Positions 49,890 through 60,504 of a stretch of DNA of 64,000 nucleotides are shown piece by piece. Position 1 is the stretch's first letter. Every line of letters begins with the position of its first letter. The translations under genes were made by a program, and so were the position numbers. The stretch is from Limnephilus marmoratus (taxonomy: Eukaryota; Arthropoda; Insecta; Trichoptera; Limnephilidae). The stretch covers positions 8,451,721 through 8,515,720 of the forward strand of contig OU862928.1 in NCBI GenBank assembly GCA_917880885.1, read 5' to 3'. Below the pieces are notes generated by a model that worked only from the letters and a program-made list of their open reading frames with translations, was not told where the DNA came from and did not search any database.

Positions 49890-51190
49890 ACGACGATTTC
49901 TTTGAGTCCTATACGAGTTGTTTCCAAAAGCGAACAAATTAGCCTGAGGCGCTAAAAACACATACCTACTAGCGCACACAGAAACATTTTTAATTTCAAC
50001 ATAAATAAACTGTTTGATGGATAGTGAGCAAGTATTTGACAGTATTTTACTACCATGGATATAATGTGAAACCACTTTACGGTCGGAAGACTTTACTATT
50101 AGATAAACAATGTCCCCCGGGGACCGTGAAAGATGACTGGAAAACTAAAGTGAAATACGACCCTTATAACCAACTCTACTAGAAGAGGTACTGGACGCAT
50201 GGTGGAAGGAGCGCTTTTGCTGGACCTTTTTGTAGACCTGCTGCCATGGGAGGGAATATTAAAATTCCCGTCGTTTAAATTTCAAACTGCTATATTTTAT
50301 AGTTTAATGTTTCTGACGTTCACCCTTCGAGGGTGTTCTAGGCCATCCTTTCAATATATGGAGAGAGGGAAGGGGAATTTATATACATGTTGTCCTTAAA
50401 GAATTTGCATTAAGTTGGAGAATTTGCATTAAATGGAGAATTTAATTTAAATTTCAAACATTTTATTTATTTATTTCTGTAATGTTTTGAACATTATTAA
50501 TACCGTGGCGTCTACGTGGTTGAATTTCAGAACCCAGCTACGAGTGCATGTCAGATGCCACGCCGTACGCGCCGCGCCACAAATAATATCTGTGTACGTG
50601 GAATTTCACGCAAAGCTACTATTATAATTCGGTGTCGAATTCAAGAATTCGACACAAGATGTCGCTCCTTTCGTCAGCAGGTCAGACGGTCAGACGATGG
50701 TCTCCCCCCTAGGTATAACTGCTACTAATTTGTGAATATGTGGTATCTCTCCGGATATGAAAAGATTGACGGTAAATAAGTAGTATCAAGTGGCTACATA
50801 TTACATATGACGTTATTGCTCTGTCTCGGTTTAATTACTTTGTCCCGGTACAATAGCTACAGTGGATCCAAGGAACGGCCTGTTTTTGAAATCAGTTCGT
50901 ATTCGATCTATAAAATGGTCACCAACACTAACTGGGCGAAGCCGAATTAAAAGCTGCCCGACATGACATCAAAAAATAGATTCTTTAGATGAAATTAAAT
51001 GGATAAAATTATTAAATATTAATAAATCTAATGAAAATGTAATTTCCTTTTTTTTTAAAAAAAATTACACAACACAAAACGTTTGCTCCATTTCACCAGA
51101 AGTAAGGAAAAATAACGCTTAGTCGGGTAAACGGATACGTCGTCGCTGTACCTCTTCAGTTATGTTAATAAATAATTACATTTCTAGGCA
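49890..51190. other. Spacer with a small perfect palindrome
   Basis: GTGTCGAATTC-AA-GAATTCGACAC forms a perfect hairpin at 50632-50655. Short frames (50199-50728) have no recognised domain. Confidence 0.4.
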
Positions 51191-51201
51191 ACTCTTTAGT
51201 A

Positions 51202-52046
51202 CAGCGTTTCCCAAAAGGTGTTCCGCGGAACCCTGGGGTTCCGTAGAAGCATCACAAGGGTTCCGCGTTCCGTCCGGATTGTTGCAAGGATCATTGCAAG
51301 GAAAAACACAAATACTTTTACAGTAAACGACAAAATCTCTTCTCTTAGAAAGAAACTTGTTTTCTGGATAGAATGTGTTGAACAGAAAAAGTACCAATTT
51401 TTTTCTCTTTTAAACGAGTTTCTGAAAAAAAAAAATTGCAAGTAACCTCAGATATTGAAAAATGCATTTACGAACATTTGATGGCCCTTAACAAATCTCT
51501 GGAAGAGTATTTTCCTGAAAAAAACCTGCAGGACATTGACTGGGTAAAGAATCCATTCTTAGTTCACAGGAAACGTACAGCAACAGAGTACGAGACTTTG
51601 ATAGATATCAAATGTTTTTCTTCCTTACAACAAAAGTTTAATTCAGAAAAAACTAATCTGGATGAGTTTTGGATTGGACTTAAAAACGAATATCCAGAAG
51701 TCGTCGAGAAGGCTATCACAGTTTTGTTACCGTTTGTGACCACTTACCGGTGTGAACTGGTTTTTCGGCTTACGCTTACACAAAAAAACAAATGCAGAAA
51801 CAGACTGGATGCAGCTCCAGATCTTCGTATTCAGCTGTCTGATACAAAGCCTGATTTCAATGCTGTTAAAAAGATATAACTCTTCACATTAATGTAAGTT
51901 TTACACAAAACTTCAGATCTTTCTTTTCAAGGTAAACATGAAAGTATTCAAACTACGAGTTTATCTTTTTCTTATAAAAATAGGGTTCCGCCTAGAAAAG
52001 TATGATCGATAAGGGTTCCGGGGCGAAAAAAAATTGGGAAACGCTG
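51202..52046 (+). mobile_element. hAT transposon, internally deleted, with 8-bp duplication
   Basis: CTTTAGTA flanks it exactly at 51194-51201 and 52047-52054. Inverted ends are CAGCGTTTCCCAA and TTGGGAAACGCTG (13 bp), followed by GGTTCCGC-type subterminal motifs on both sides. It keeps the 3' part of a transposase frame (51436-51879) but not the RNase H-like catalytic core, so it is a deletion derivative. Confidence 0.9.
51436..51879 (+). pseudogene. hAT transposase C-terminal fragment (ZBED5/SCAND3-like)
   Basis: The 147-residue open frame includes IYEHLMALNKSLEEYFPEKN, DWVKNPFLV, LDEFWIGLKNEYPEVVEKA and VLLPFVTTYRCELVFRLTL, ending KNRLDAAPDLRIQLS-like text. The last block is the hAT C-terminal dimerisation region (L.F..TY.CE..FS.L......R..L....DLR..L). 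It is most like transposases domesticated as ZBED5/SCAND3-type proteins. The N-terminal BED finger and catalytic DDE residues are absent. Conserved residues at the active dimer face are altered (FRLT for FS.LT). Confidence 0.85.
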
Positions 52047-52059
52047 CTTTAGTAAACTA

Positions 52060-52500
52060 ATGTTTAGTAGGTATTGCACTAAAATCATTTACATTGACTG
52101 AACACCATCATGTATTGTATTTACTTTTATTCTGCCAAATAATATCAAGTAATTAAATATCTGTCAAAACACGGCCATTTGATGAATGCATTAAGCAGAA
52201 AAGTGTATTATTGAATTGCTCTAATAACATAATGGCGTAAAATGAAAAAAGCCTGTCGATTATTTTTTGATTGATGTCTTGTCGTACGTCGACTCGACAT
52301 TTCGTGTAAAATAAATATTATCTTTGATTGGCCGGGGAATATCGATAAGCGTTTGTAACACTTCACAACTTATTGTTTATACAAGTTTAGTAACAATAAT
52401 ACGGTAATGTATGCATTGCTATTAACTTTAATTTTTAATTAATTTAATAACATAAAATTGAACAATATTTCTTTGTTAGAACTACTTATTTATTTTATTA
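52060..52500. other. Spacer, no gene seen
   Basis: AT-rich with no recognised family. Confidence 0.35.
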
Positions 52501-52504
52501 ACGC

Positions 52505-52540
52505 CGACCGGTTTCAAAACGCCGTTCCTTCCTCAGAGCA
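52505..52540 (-). ncRNA. Hammerhead-like motif, partial
   Basis: On minus: CTGAGGA (52530-52536), AACGGCGTT as stem II and GAAA (52512-52515), then CCGGTC. No stem I could be paired. Similar in layout to 40228-40300. Confidence 0.3.
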
Positions 52541-52549
52541 AACATTTAT

Positions 52550-52822
52550 TTTACATTAACTCCACACAGGAGGCCCTGAGAAAAATAATTTCCCTCAGGG
52601 CCTGTGTTATCTGAGATGCTGTATGGAGGGTCTTTTTGAGGACAGGAAGGAATGAACATTGGTCTTGAATAGACCCATGTTGTAGAAAGGAGGAAACACA
52701 GAGGCCGGCAAATCGTTCCACAGCCAAGCTGTTGAACACAAGAACGAGTCAAAGAAGCGACCCGTCCTCATGTGACAAATGTCAACCGTTTACATATGTT
52801 GGGCACGCTTTTAGGTTTAGTT
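52550..52822 (-). mobile_element. CR1/Zenon-like LINE 3' fragment
   Basis: Near-identical to 27712-27975 on minus, including the double-hairpin tail. 5' truncated at about 52820, directly after another LINE relic. Confidence 0.85.
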
Positions 52823-52839
52823 TTTACGGTTTCTGGCAA

Positions 52840-53325
52840 CATATTGTAATATTTCATCCCTTTGTAGAGTCAAGTGTTTTGCGTATTGACTTTGTCCTTT
52901 TTTGGTAGTCTAGTTTCATTGCACGACCTTGTGCTACGTTTGTGAATGTCCTTGTTGTATATAATTGTTTTGAGAGTTTGTTTGAAGAGTATTTTGGTAA
53001 CAGATTGCTTGTTATTTTACGTATAAATATCATTGCGTACAATGCCAGCATCTGTTTCACTGTTAGCTAATTTAGCTCCGTTAATATTTTAGATGCTTTT
53101 GTAAATCTATTATTAATCTTAGCATTATTCTCATTGCTCTGTTTGGGAGAATTTCCAACTTACATTGTTCTCTGTCGTTACACAAGAAAATAATTGTTGA
53201 GTAGTAGTTGAAATATGGTGCAATAATGGAATTGTAGTTATCCAGGGTGTACGGAGGGTTTTGACAAGAAATTCTTGACCATATTTGTGGTTTCTTATAA
53301 GGGTAAAGACACACTTTTTAGAAGT
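52840..53325 (-). pseudogene. LINE ORF2 C-terminal relic, reverse
   Basis: Two minus frames give YNSIIAPYFNYYSTIIFL and LEILPNRAMRIMLR, then VKQMLALYAMIFIRKITSNL, LPKYSSNKL and YTTRTFTNVAQGRAM. This is the LINE segment after the reverse transcriptase (L.NRAMR, L...L..F..KI...LLP.YL). One frame break near 53070. Confidence 0.8.
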
Positions 53326-53538
53326 TTATCCTTAAGTTTTTCATAAAGTAATTAGCGAGTACCAGGCACCAGGCATGCATTGTAATGCCACTCTAAGAAA
53401 GTGTTTTTATTTTAATTCTGTTTGTTGGAGTGCTTTTGGATATGTAACATTTTTTGTTTTTCCGTCTGGTACATACACGAATAATTCAGAAGGTTTTTTG
53501 ACGTACAAGCAAGCCACTGTCTTTTTTGTAAATTTTAC

Positions 53539-53823
53539 TTTTTATGTGAATACCTCACAAGAGTCTCAGTTGCTCCCGTCTGAAGCCAGTGAAACTATGG
53601 AATCTCCGATTGGGGTACGTTGTGAGGATGAAGGTAGTGGGGAGGGAAAGGAGATGGGGAAGAGAAAGGTAGGGAATACCTGGCTCAGATCTGGTCACCA
53701 AACACGGCTAAAGCCATTTTAAGCAACGTTTCAATTCTAAATGGTGATCTTACACCGGGCCATACTGAGAATATCTTCCACTCTGGAACGTGCCGCCAAT
53801 ATACTATATTTTAAAAGATTCGA
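53539..53823 (-). repeat. Family A SINE fragment, reverse
   Basis: Family A body on minus without the tRNA head. Plus-sense landmarks are CTCCCGTCTGAAGCCAGTG, TAAAGCCATTTTAAGCAACG and TATCTTCCACTCTGGAACG. Confidence 0.8.
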
Positions 53824-53854
53824 CCAGCTCGGTACTTCCCAACCTTCCACTTGC

Positions 53855-54000
53855 CTTTATTCTTCTTCTTATTATAGCACTCTAACTACTTCAAACTGTC
53901 TGGGGTCCGGGGGACTACGGCATCGCTAATCTGGGTATGTTGATAGGTTGAAAGGAGTAGGAAAGGGATGGAGATGTGATAGTGGAAGATTGGTGTTTCA
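53855..54000 (-). repeat. Diverged family A-like fragment
   Basis: CAAACTGTCTGGGGTCCGG, GACTACGGCATCGC and GATAGGTTGAAAGGAGTAGG resemble a distant family A subfamily, as at 47270. Confidence 0.4.
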
Positions 54001-54009
54001 TTTTTTAAA

Positions 54010-54376
54010 TTATTATTTTTTTTTTATGAGAGTACTTCACAAGAGTCCCAGCTGCTCGCGTCTGGAGCCAGCGAGACTATGGGGTATATTGTGAGGCTGA
54101 AGGTAGTGGGGAGAATGAGATGGGGAAGAGGAAGGTTGGGAAGTATCCGGTCATTCAGATCTGGTCACCAAACTCGGATAAAGCCATTTCAAGCAATATT
54201 TCAATTCTGAATGGTGGTCTTACACCAGATCGATACTGAGAGTATCTTCCACTCTGGAAATATACCTACTCTATATTATTTTACGCGAATTAATTGTGAA
54301 ATAACAAAAATTAATCAAATAAAATTTCTTCGGATTGCGAGTCAAGAGCCTTACACCTAGACCACGCCGATCGTCA
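54010..54376 (-). repeat. Family A SINE, near complete, reverse
   Basis: From a poly-A end (poly-T/A mix at 54010-54026 on plus) through the body to a tRNA-like head remnant (GGATTGCGAGTCAAGAGCC in plus sense). Confidence 0.8.
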
Positions 54377-54389
54377 AAATTATGTCTGT

Positions 54390-54578
54390 GTGAGAAGCAT
54401 GGATTTTTCAAAATTACGCTTGCTATCCCCTACCGCTACTATGTCTTAAATCCAGAGCTCACCATTATACGTAGAAACCTTCGCTTGCGTGCATACAACA
54501 ACTCACCCAAGTTTCATCGCAATCGGAAGAATAGTTTAGGAACGCGTACGGGACAAACAAAGAAACCTTCATTTTGTA
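54390..54578 (-). repeat. Helitron-like repeat fragment, split by MITE
   Basis: Plus-sense GAGCTCACCATTATACG, AGTTTCATCGCAATCGG and AGAATAGTTTAGGAACGCG match in reverse the family seen at 24233 and 35155. It resumes after the MITE at 54961 (TATAGAAAGATAAAG). Confidence 0.5.
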
Positions 54579-54960
54579 CAGGGTGTCCGGGGGTAAAGTG
54601 CATTAACTTCGGGAGGTGATTCTACATGATGGTAGGAGTAAAAAAGATTAACAACTTTTTCCGAAATTCCAACATTTTTTTCCCATACAAAAAGATGTAG
54701 GTACCTACTAAAAATCCTTAGTGTGAGGTACGATGTTACTTGCTGAGAGCCTGCCGGGGGCCCGACTCGATTGTGATTGGCCCGTATCGTAACAGCGGAA
54801 AATAATAAATCTGGCCGCACACGCCGGACTAATTTTATCTTTTTACCTCAAAACTACCCCTAAAAGTTGGAATTTCGAAAAAAGTTATTTACCTATTTTA
54901 CTTCTACTATCATGTAGAATCACATCCCGAAGTTAATGCACTTTACCCCCGGACACCCTG
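54579..54960. mobile_element. Tc1/mariner-type MITE with long inverted ends
   Basis: 382 bp bounded by TA on both sides (54577-54578, 54961-54962). Ends begin CAGGGTGTCCGGGGGTAAAG and its complement. Inversion continues for about 60 bp (GTGCATTAACTTCGGGA, GATTCTACATGATGGTAG in the left arm, near-exact complement on the right). No transposase. CAGGGTGT ends with TA duplication fit the mariner/Tc1 group. Confidence 0.8.
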
Positions 54961-54964
54961 TATA

Positions 54965-55325
54965 GAAAGATAAAGATTATGATTTTTATTTTAATTCTGC
55001 TCAATGAAAACTGTAGTAAAAGCTTCAATTTACACAAAGCATATTTTTTGTATTTATACTGTAAGCCGATTCGTAGTAAAGATTAATCTCAAATAGTGGT
55101 TTAGCTTTAATCTTCGCCTTAAATAAAACTCTAGCGTTTAATGTACCTACTTCTAACATAATTTAATTTAGTTACCCGCTTCACCAGACAATGTCTGTTC
55201 TGAGACGGGTAAGGGTTAGAAGAGGGTAGGTATAACTAATGAATAAAGAAATGGAAGAGATTAAAGTTTTTTCAAAGCGATTACCACACAAGCGTTCTGT
55301 CAGTGGTACATTGTCACCTGCGATT
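54965..55325. other. Spacer, no gene seen
   Basis: AT-rich with no recognised family beyond the Helitron-like remnant at its left edge. Confidence 0.35.
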
Positions 55326-55329
55326 TGGG

Positions 55330-55602
55330 ATTTATGATCCAACTAACTAACCATCACGGCGTTTCCTCGCACGGGTAGGCAGAGAGGAACAACTCGATCT
55401 TCGCACATATTCACATTCATACGTCGTCTCATTCATGCTCTCCTATTATTCTGACTCTTGACATGGCCCGACTCAAGTAGTTATCTGATTCACTTGGTCG
55501 TACCATGTCTTCCTCGGACGTCCCCGACTTCTTCTACCACTCACATTTGCGTCATATATTCTCCTTACACTCCTTTTCTCGTTCATTCGCTCTACATATT
55601 GA
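55330..55602 (-). pseudogene. RTE-type LINE relic, 3' part, reverse
   Basis: The minus frame gives RMNEKRSVRRIYDANVSGRR and SRGRPRKTWYDQVNQ, the same RTE family as 45950-47060, followed by the 3' end GTGATGGTTAGTTAG. The upstream part is across the SINE at 56014-56290. Confidence 0.8.
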
Positions 55603-56013
55603 CGGCCGGCGTAGTTCAGTGGTAAGGCTCTAGACTCGCACTCCGAAGGTCGCGGGATCGAATCCCGGCGTGGCAAATAAATTTTATTTCATTAATTTGT
55701 GTAATTTCACATTTTATTCATTTAAAATAATAAATATTATATTTTGCGGCACGTTCCAGAGTGGAGGATACTCTCAGTATCACTCTGGTGTAAGACCACC
55801 ATTCAGAATTGAAACGTTGCTTGAAATGGTTTCTGCCGTATTTGGTGACCAAATCTGAATAGCCAGGTACTTTCCCAACTTCCTCTTCCCTATCTCCTTC
55901 TCCTCCCCACTACCTTCAGCCTCAAAACATACTCCAATTGGGGATGCCATAGTCCCACTGGCTCCAGACGGGAGCGGTTGGGACTCTTGTGCGGTATTCA
56001 TGTAAAAAAAAAC
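55603..56013 (+). repeat. Family A SINE inserted in an RTE relic
   Basis: A tRNA-like head (CGTAGTTCAGTGGTAAGG, GGGATCGAATCCC) and the complete body, ending in poly-A at 56005-56013. ACAT occurs on both sides (55594-55597 and 56013-56016), a possible minimal target duplication. Confidence 0.88.
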
Positions 56014-56290
56014 ATGCCCAATTCATCTGAGCTTCCATTTCTTAATCTTACTCATTACGCTTACATCACCCTTGCATTCTTTGGGGATCTCCACGTTTCT
56101 CACACGATCTCATTTCAACAGCATTCAGTTTACTTTCATACTTCCTCTGCCAGTTCCATGCCTCACTGCCACACATCAAGGTAGGTATCAGGACTCCATT
56201 GTGGACTGCTAAATGTACAAAAAAACTCCAACTTGCAAGGCAATAAAAAATAGTAAGTGTCATCCAATATTTAATCACCGAAGACAATAT
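56014..56290 (-). pseudogene. RTE-type LINE relic, 5' part, reverse
   Basis: On minus: VLIPTLMCGSEAWNWQRKYE and SKLNAVEMRS, matching the relic at 45950. It joins to 55602 once the SINE is removed. Confidence 0.75.
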
Positions 56291-56329
56291 TGCCGACTCT
56301 CAATCGAATATTTGAAACATAAAAATTAG

Positions 56330-56395
56330 AAAAAGAAACAGTCGCATCCAGGAATTGAACCTAAGATCTCTGACAGCCAGAACCGGAGCTCTGAA
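56330..56395 (-). repeat. tRNA-like SINE head fragment
   Basis: On minus: CTTAGGTTCAATTCCTGGATG (B-box-like) leading to CGACTGTTTCTTTTTCTAAT and a short body resembling families E and F. Confidence 0.4.
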
Positions 56396-56404
56396 ATATA
56401 TATA

Positions 56405-56782
56405 TATATTTTTACATTAGCTCCAGGAAAATAATTTCGCTCAGGACCTATGTCACTGTGGGGAGGTGTTTTTAAGAAAATGAAGAAAATGAAGTTGCAG
56501 TAAGGAAATAGGTATGAAGGTGGAGGAATCTGAGGGGTTAGTGTGTCCAGGAGTGACGGACGTACAAATCTATCCCTTCAACTGCGATGCAAGGCGATGG
56601 GTCGAGGAATTCTGGCAGGAGAGGTCAAAAGGTGTCCAGGCCCGCCGCAAATTATCCCGATCTGCCCCGCTGCGCAGATCTTAGATAAATGCCCCCGCCC
56701 CCAAGACCTTGACAAACCTTACCACGTGATCCCGGGCACTCTTGCTAACGCATGGCGAACCACTTAAGGCATACCGCCTTAA
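56405..56782 (-). repeat. Family B repeat, copy 11, tail and middle
   Basis: From the tail (TTACATTAGCTCCAGG) to GCATGGCGAACCACTTAAGG, stopping at a TAA target site. The head continues at 57983. Confidence 0.8.
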
Positions 56783-57982
56783 CAGCCCATTCACATGGTT
56801 CATTTATCTGTCATTTCGTGATTTCATTCCGCCTCTTTCCCTTGAAATGAACCGTGTGAACACGAAAGTGAAAAGAGACAGTGCCGAATGAAGCATTCCA
56901 ACAATGTTGGAATGCTTCCTTCGGCACTGTTCACTCGCAACCGGAATTTAACATCACATGACGCGAATGATGTGTGTGAACACTCAAGTGAACAGTCTTT
57001 CACTCGCGAATTAGTCGGCCGAGAATGTTCTGGCGTGAGGACGAGTAGCCGGAGCGGCTTAAACGTCAAAATGCTCCGTTTAGTTCGCTTTTCGAAATAA
57101 CTCCTACACGTCTCATAGAAATCGTTGTTTCTCCCTTATTATCATAGTGAAAAATATGATCTAAGCGGTATTGGAAAGAGAAAATAATGCTCTATATAAT
57201 ATATAGTATATATTCAATATAACAATTAACCATAAAATAATACGAATGTACACTTTTATGGAACCAAAGTTTCTCATCGAATTTGAAAAAAAAATTATGA
57301 AACATTGTGAATTATTTTTATATGAAACGACGAAAAAGTGAGGTGACAGAAACGTTTATAATTTATTTGTCTAACAAAATAAATGTGTGTTTTTATAGTT
57401 TTTTTGTTAACAGTAATTTTAGTTAGAATAAAAGCAAGGAGAGCCATTTTTAAAACTTTTAAAAGTTTACATTAAAAATTATTCTGTTTAAAAAATTACT
57501 TGGTTATTTCTAATAATAAATTTTGGAAGCATATTTTATCACCTTTCCAAAACAGTTTTTAGTTTTTGGATACGTTAATAAATATTCCATTTATATGGAT
57601 TTTATTGCAAGCCGAGGCCTATTTTGGAATAAAAAAATTTTCATGGTGCAAAAATACTGGTAGATATCAGTTTTCAGGTTATTATTTAACCATATGTTCA
57701 TTTTATGGTGCTGAAATTTATTTACTGTTTACAAGAATCACCAATTTCTCGTAATTTAGTTCGACGTTATCGGAAATGTCTATTGAAATCGTAAATATTC
57801 CCGAACTTATCCGTCGTCGGCGCCAGACGAATTCCAATGCGCGCCGCGACTACGCTCGACGACTTCGTAGCGAGAATGTCGAGTGAACTCTTCTCCTTCG
57901 AAGGAACCGAACACGCGGTGAAACGAGAATGGAACATTTCATCGAGTAAACCTTCATCCGAGTGAACCATGTGAATGGGCTA
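56783..57982. mobile_element. PIF/Harbinger-like MITE splitting family B
   Basis: Perfect 19-bp inverted ends (AGCCCATTCACATGGTTCA at 56784-56802, complement at 57963-57981) sit inside TAA duplications (56780-56782, 57983-57985). A 23-bp hairpin stem surrounds GTGCCGAA...TTCGGCAC at 56881-56927. The core (57100-57770) is AT-rich and non-coding. 3-bp TAA duplications and AGCCCAT ends match the element at 40634-41406. Confidence 0.75.
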
Positions 57983-58031
57983 TAACCAAGGGTGTTGGTT
58001 CCTGGAGCGGCGGTACCCGTACCCATACCCG
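57983..58031 (-). repeat. Family B repeat, copy 11, head
   Basis: CCAAGGGTGTTGGTTCC and GGAGCGGCGGTACCCGTACC complete the family B copy interrupted at 56782. Confidence 0.8.
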
Positions 58032-58034
58032 CCA

Positions 58035-58420
58035 CCTAGTTAGCTATTTAATTATCTATGCACGACCTATTAAAGTTCTGTTGTGCGTGTAAACGCCCCA
58101 GTTAACAAGAAGCCCAGACAACAAGAGAGTTTAGTCCGACCTTTAACTAAAACTCTACAAGTGAGGCAGTAATATTGGATAACCTGCTCTCGAGTGTATA
58201 CTAGTAAGTAATACGATACATTTTGAAGTTCACTTCGAGGCTTTAATCAGGGCGAGTTACTTTGTCAGACATCTAAAGCGAATAATTAACCTTTAAGCCT
58301 TATACTTTTTCTAAAAGTATCTTTATATATTAGATAGCTGTTGATGATAGTCTGTTACAGTATTTTTATTTTATTTTTTAAATTATAGTAAAGTTTAATT
58401 TATCCGCTATCTTTGAGGGA
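58035..58420. other. Spacer, no gene seen
   Basis: AT-rich with no recognised family. Confidence 0.35.
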
Positions 58421-58734
58421 CGTGATTCCTGATTTATTTTTGGGCCATTATGCCGTGTTGCGCTACTTCTTTCTTTAGCCAACGTTTCGGACATCATCAT
58501 TAGGGCAGATATGTGCAGTAGCTAGTGTTGCTCTCCATTGAGAGAAAAAAAGCCTTATTTTTAAAAGCCTGGGGTTTCAAATGTTACTTATGATCTGTGG
58601 CTATTCGATAACGTGAAAATAAATGAAATTGGTGTTTAGATACTATTGGAAAAAATAAAAGAAAGGGTCCATATTTTATATTTTGCAGCAAACATAATTT
58701 TTTCCATAACTGCAAAAGAACGCAATTTTTTAAA

Positions 58735-59265
58735 TTAAAACTTCTTTACGCACGCTCGACTCGGGGGTAAGCTGGTGAATGCGTTACGAAAAGTGGTGAT
58801 GTGTTACAAAAAGTGGTGAGGTGTTACGAAAATTGTGATATTACGATATGTATGATGTTATGAAAAGTGTGATGCGAACGGTAATCGATGCGAACGGTAA
58901 TTGATGCGAACGGTGATCGATGGCGAGGCGAACGGTTGGGCCTTTACGCACGCTTGACTTGGGGAGTGATAAGGATAAGGATGGTCACCCCAAGGTCGTA
59001 GGTCACCCAAAGGTCGTAGGTCACCCCAAGGTCGTAGGTCATCCCAACGTCGTAGGTCACCCCAAGGTCGTAGGTCACCCCAAGATCGTAGGTCACCCCA
59101 AGGTCGTAGGTCATCCCAACGTCGTAGTTCATCCCACGGACGTAGGTAACCCCAGGTTCATAGGTCATATGTCACCCCAATGTCAATGTCAAGGTCACAT
59201 GTTCTTTTATAAGTTAGTAAAGTTTTACTTCAGTCGTGTGGTCTAAAGTGTACTCTTTTTTTTAA
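58735..59265 (-). repeat. Repeat family C, longest copy, reverse
   Basis: Ends as at 17910-18325 but reversed. Internally it has a GTGTTACGAAAAGTGGTGA repeat (about 3 units, 58785-58840), an ATGCGAACGGTAATCG repeat (about 3 units, 58873-58925) and the 18-bp minisatellite at 58983-59180. Confidence 0.7.
58983..59180 (-). repeat. 18-bp minisatellite, about 11 units
   Basis: GGTCACCCCAAGGTCGTA recurs every 18 bp. Units vary at a few positions (ATCCCAACG variant). Open frames on both strands (PKVVGH and DLGVTY repeats) simply read the array because 18 is a multiple of 3. Confidence 0.92.
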
Positions 59266-59782
59266 AACATATGTGATGTGTTTGTTAAAAATATAAAAGG
59301 GGAAAATAACACTTTTTCTGGATAAAATCAGTATTCTTGTAGACTTATGTATTCATAAACTAGAGTTTTTTTCTTTTTACAGCTATTCGCATTTTTTAAT
59401 AACAAACAAACGTTAAAAAATAAATTATTATCATAATTTAAAATATGTACAATGTACATGTTTTAGTTTTTTATTTTATTTTTAATTCATTTTAGCGAGT
59501 TAATAATCATTTAAAAAAATATTTAAACACAGTTCTCATTTTCTATGTAAGACGCAACTTTTGAGGCACCTGGCGTTTCTGAATTCAAAAGTGAAATAAT
59601 TGACACACCCTAATGGGCAGATTAAAAACATCTGCCCTGATGTTGGACACCGTAATGCTATCCTAAACGTTGGTTAAGGAAGGAGGTACCGCAACATGGC
59701 AAAATAACTCAAAAATAAATCACGATAATACTTTTGGACTTGAAAATCACCAATCTTACGAGTGATTCCTGAAATTTTTTTG

Positions 59783-60171
59783 GTACAATAATTTTCCTCA
59801 GGGCCCATATCGTCTTTAGGTGTGCTGTGTGGAGGAATTTTTTAAAGGAAAGAATGAAAACTTATGGCAAACAAACATAATAGGGGTGGGTAGAAAACTT
59901 GGGGTCAGGTTGTCCAGGAATCCATCCCTCCACTGAGGTGCAAGGCGATGGGTCATGAGTTCTGAGAGAGTCCTGTCACTAGTCTCTCACGACCCGAATC
60001 CCACGCAGCTGGTGCGGATGCTGACGCATCCGCCATCAAGACCTGAACACACCTCAACTCGGGCACCTCGACTAAATCACCAAACGTAGCGAATCACTTG
60101 GGGTGACTGGCGGAGGTGTTGGTTATACAATAAATGTTTCCCGGGGCGGCGTACCCATACCCGCCTACCAA
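59783..60171 (-). repeat. Family B repeat, copy 12
   Basis: Tail (TTTTCCTCAGGGCCC) through CAGCTGGTGCGGATG to the head GTACGCCGCCCCGGG on minus. It starts about 10 bp from the right duplication of hammerhead element 3. Confidence 0.8.
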
Positions 60172-60179
60172 TTTAAAAT

Positions 60180-60305
60180 CTTCTGACTCTTGACATGACT
60201 CGACTTTAGTATTTTCCATGACTTCTTTTGTGTACCATTCACTTTCGTGTCATATATTCTCCTAACACTTCTTTCTCCAAACCATCCAAGCATCTAATAT
60301 CAAAA
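60180..60305 (-). mobile_element. Degraded RTE 3' fragment
   Basis: CTGACTCTTGACATGACTCG and CGTGTCATATATTCTCCTAA parallel 55450-55570 of the RTE relic, with many changes. Confidence 0.45.
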
Positions 60306-60504
60306 ATACTTCACAAGCGAATGATTAATTTCATTAAGTCTCCGTACTAAGCGTTCAAAAAGTTCTCCAATCCCCCGTATATGCGCGCAATATAACACGC
60401 AATTTAACAATATCGATATTCTTAATAATTCTCTTGTGAAATACCGAAACGAAGTCAAGCGTACGATCACAAATGTTAACTAAATTAATGCAGAACTATA
60501 GAAA

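Larger units (their letters stand above)
58433..59761. mobile_element. Hammerhead element 3, large inverted form with 11-bp duplication
   Basis: GTGATTCCTGA flanks it at 58422-58432 and 59762-59772. The left end (minus sense) and right end (plus sense) are inverted copies of the element 1/2 terminus: TATTTTTGGGCCATTATGCC...TAGCCAACGTTTCGGAC at left and CTGATGTTGGACACC...AACGTTGGTTAAGG...ACTTTTGGACTTGAAAATC at right. Both hammerhead cores are damaged (left stem II deleted, right CTGATGT). A family C repeat with a minisatellite (58735-59265) lies inside. Confidence 0.6.

Noticed and set aside
58920..59246. Repetitive protein PKVVGH/DLGVTY as a real gene
   Set aside because: The 18-bp minisatellite is in frame in both strands because 18 is divisible by three. 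No start context or conserved ends.
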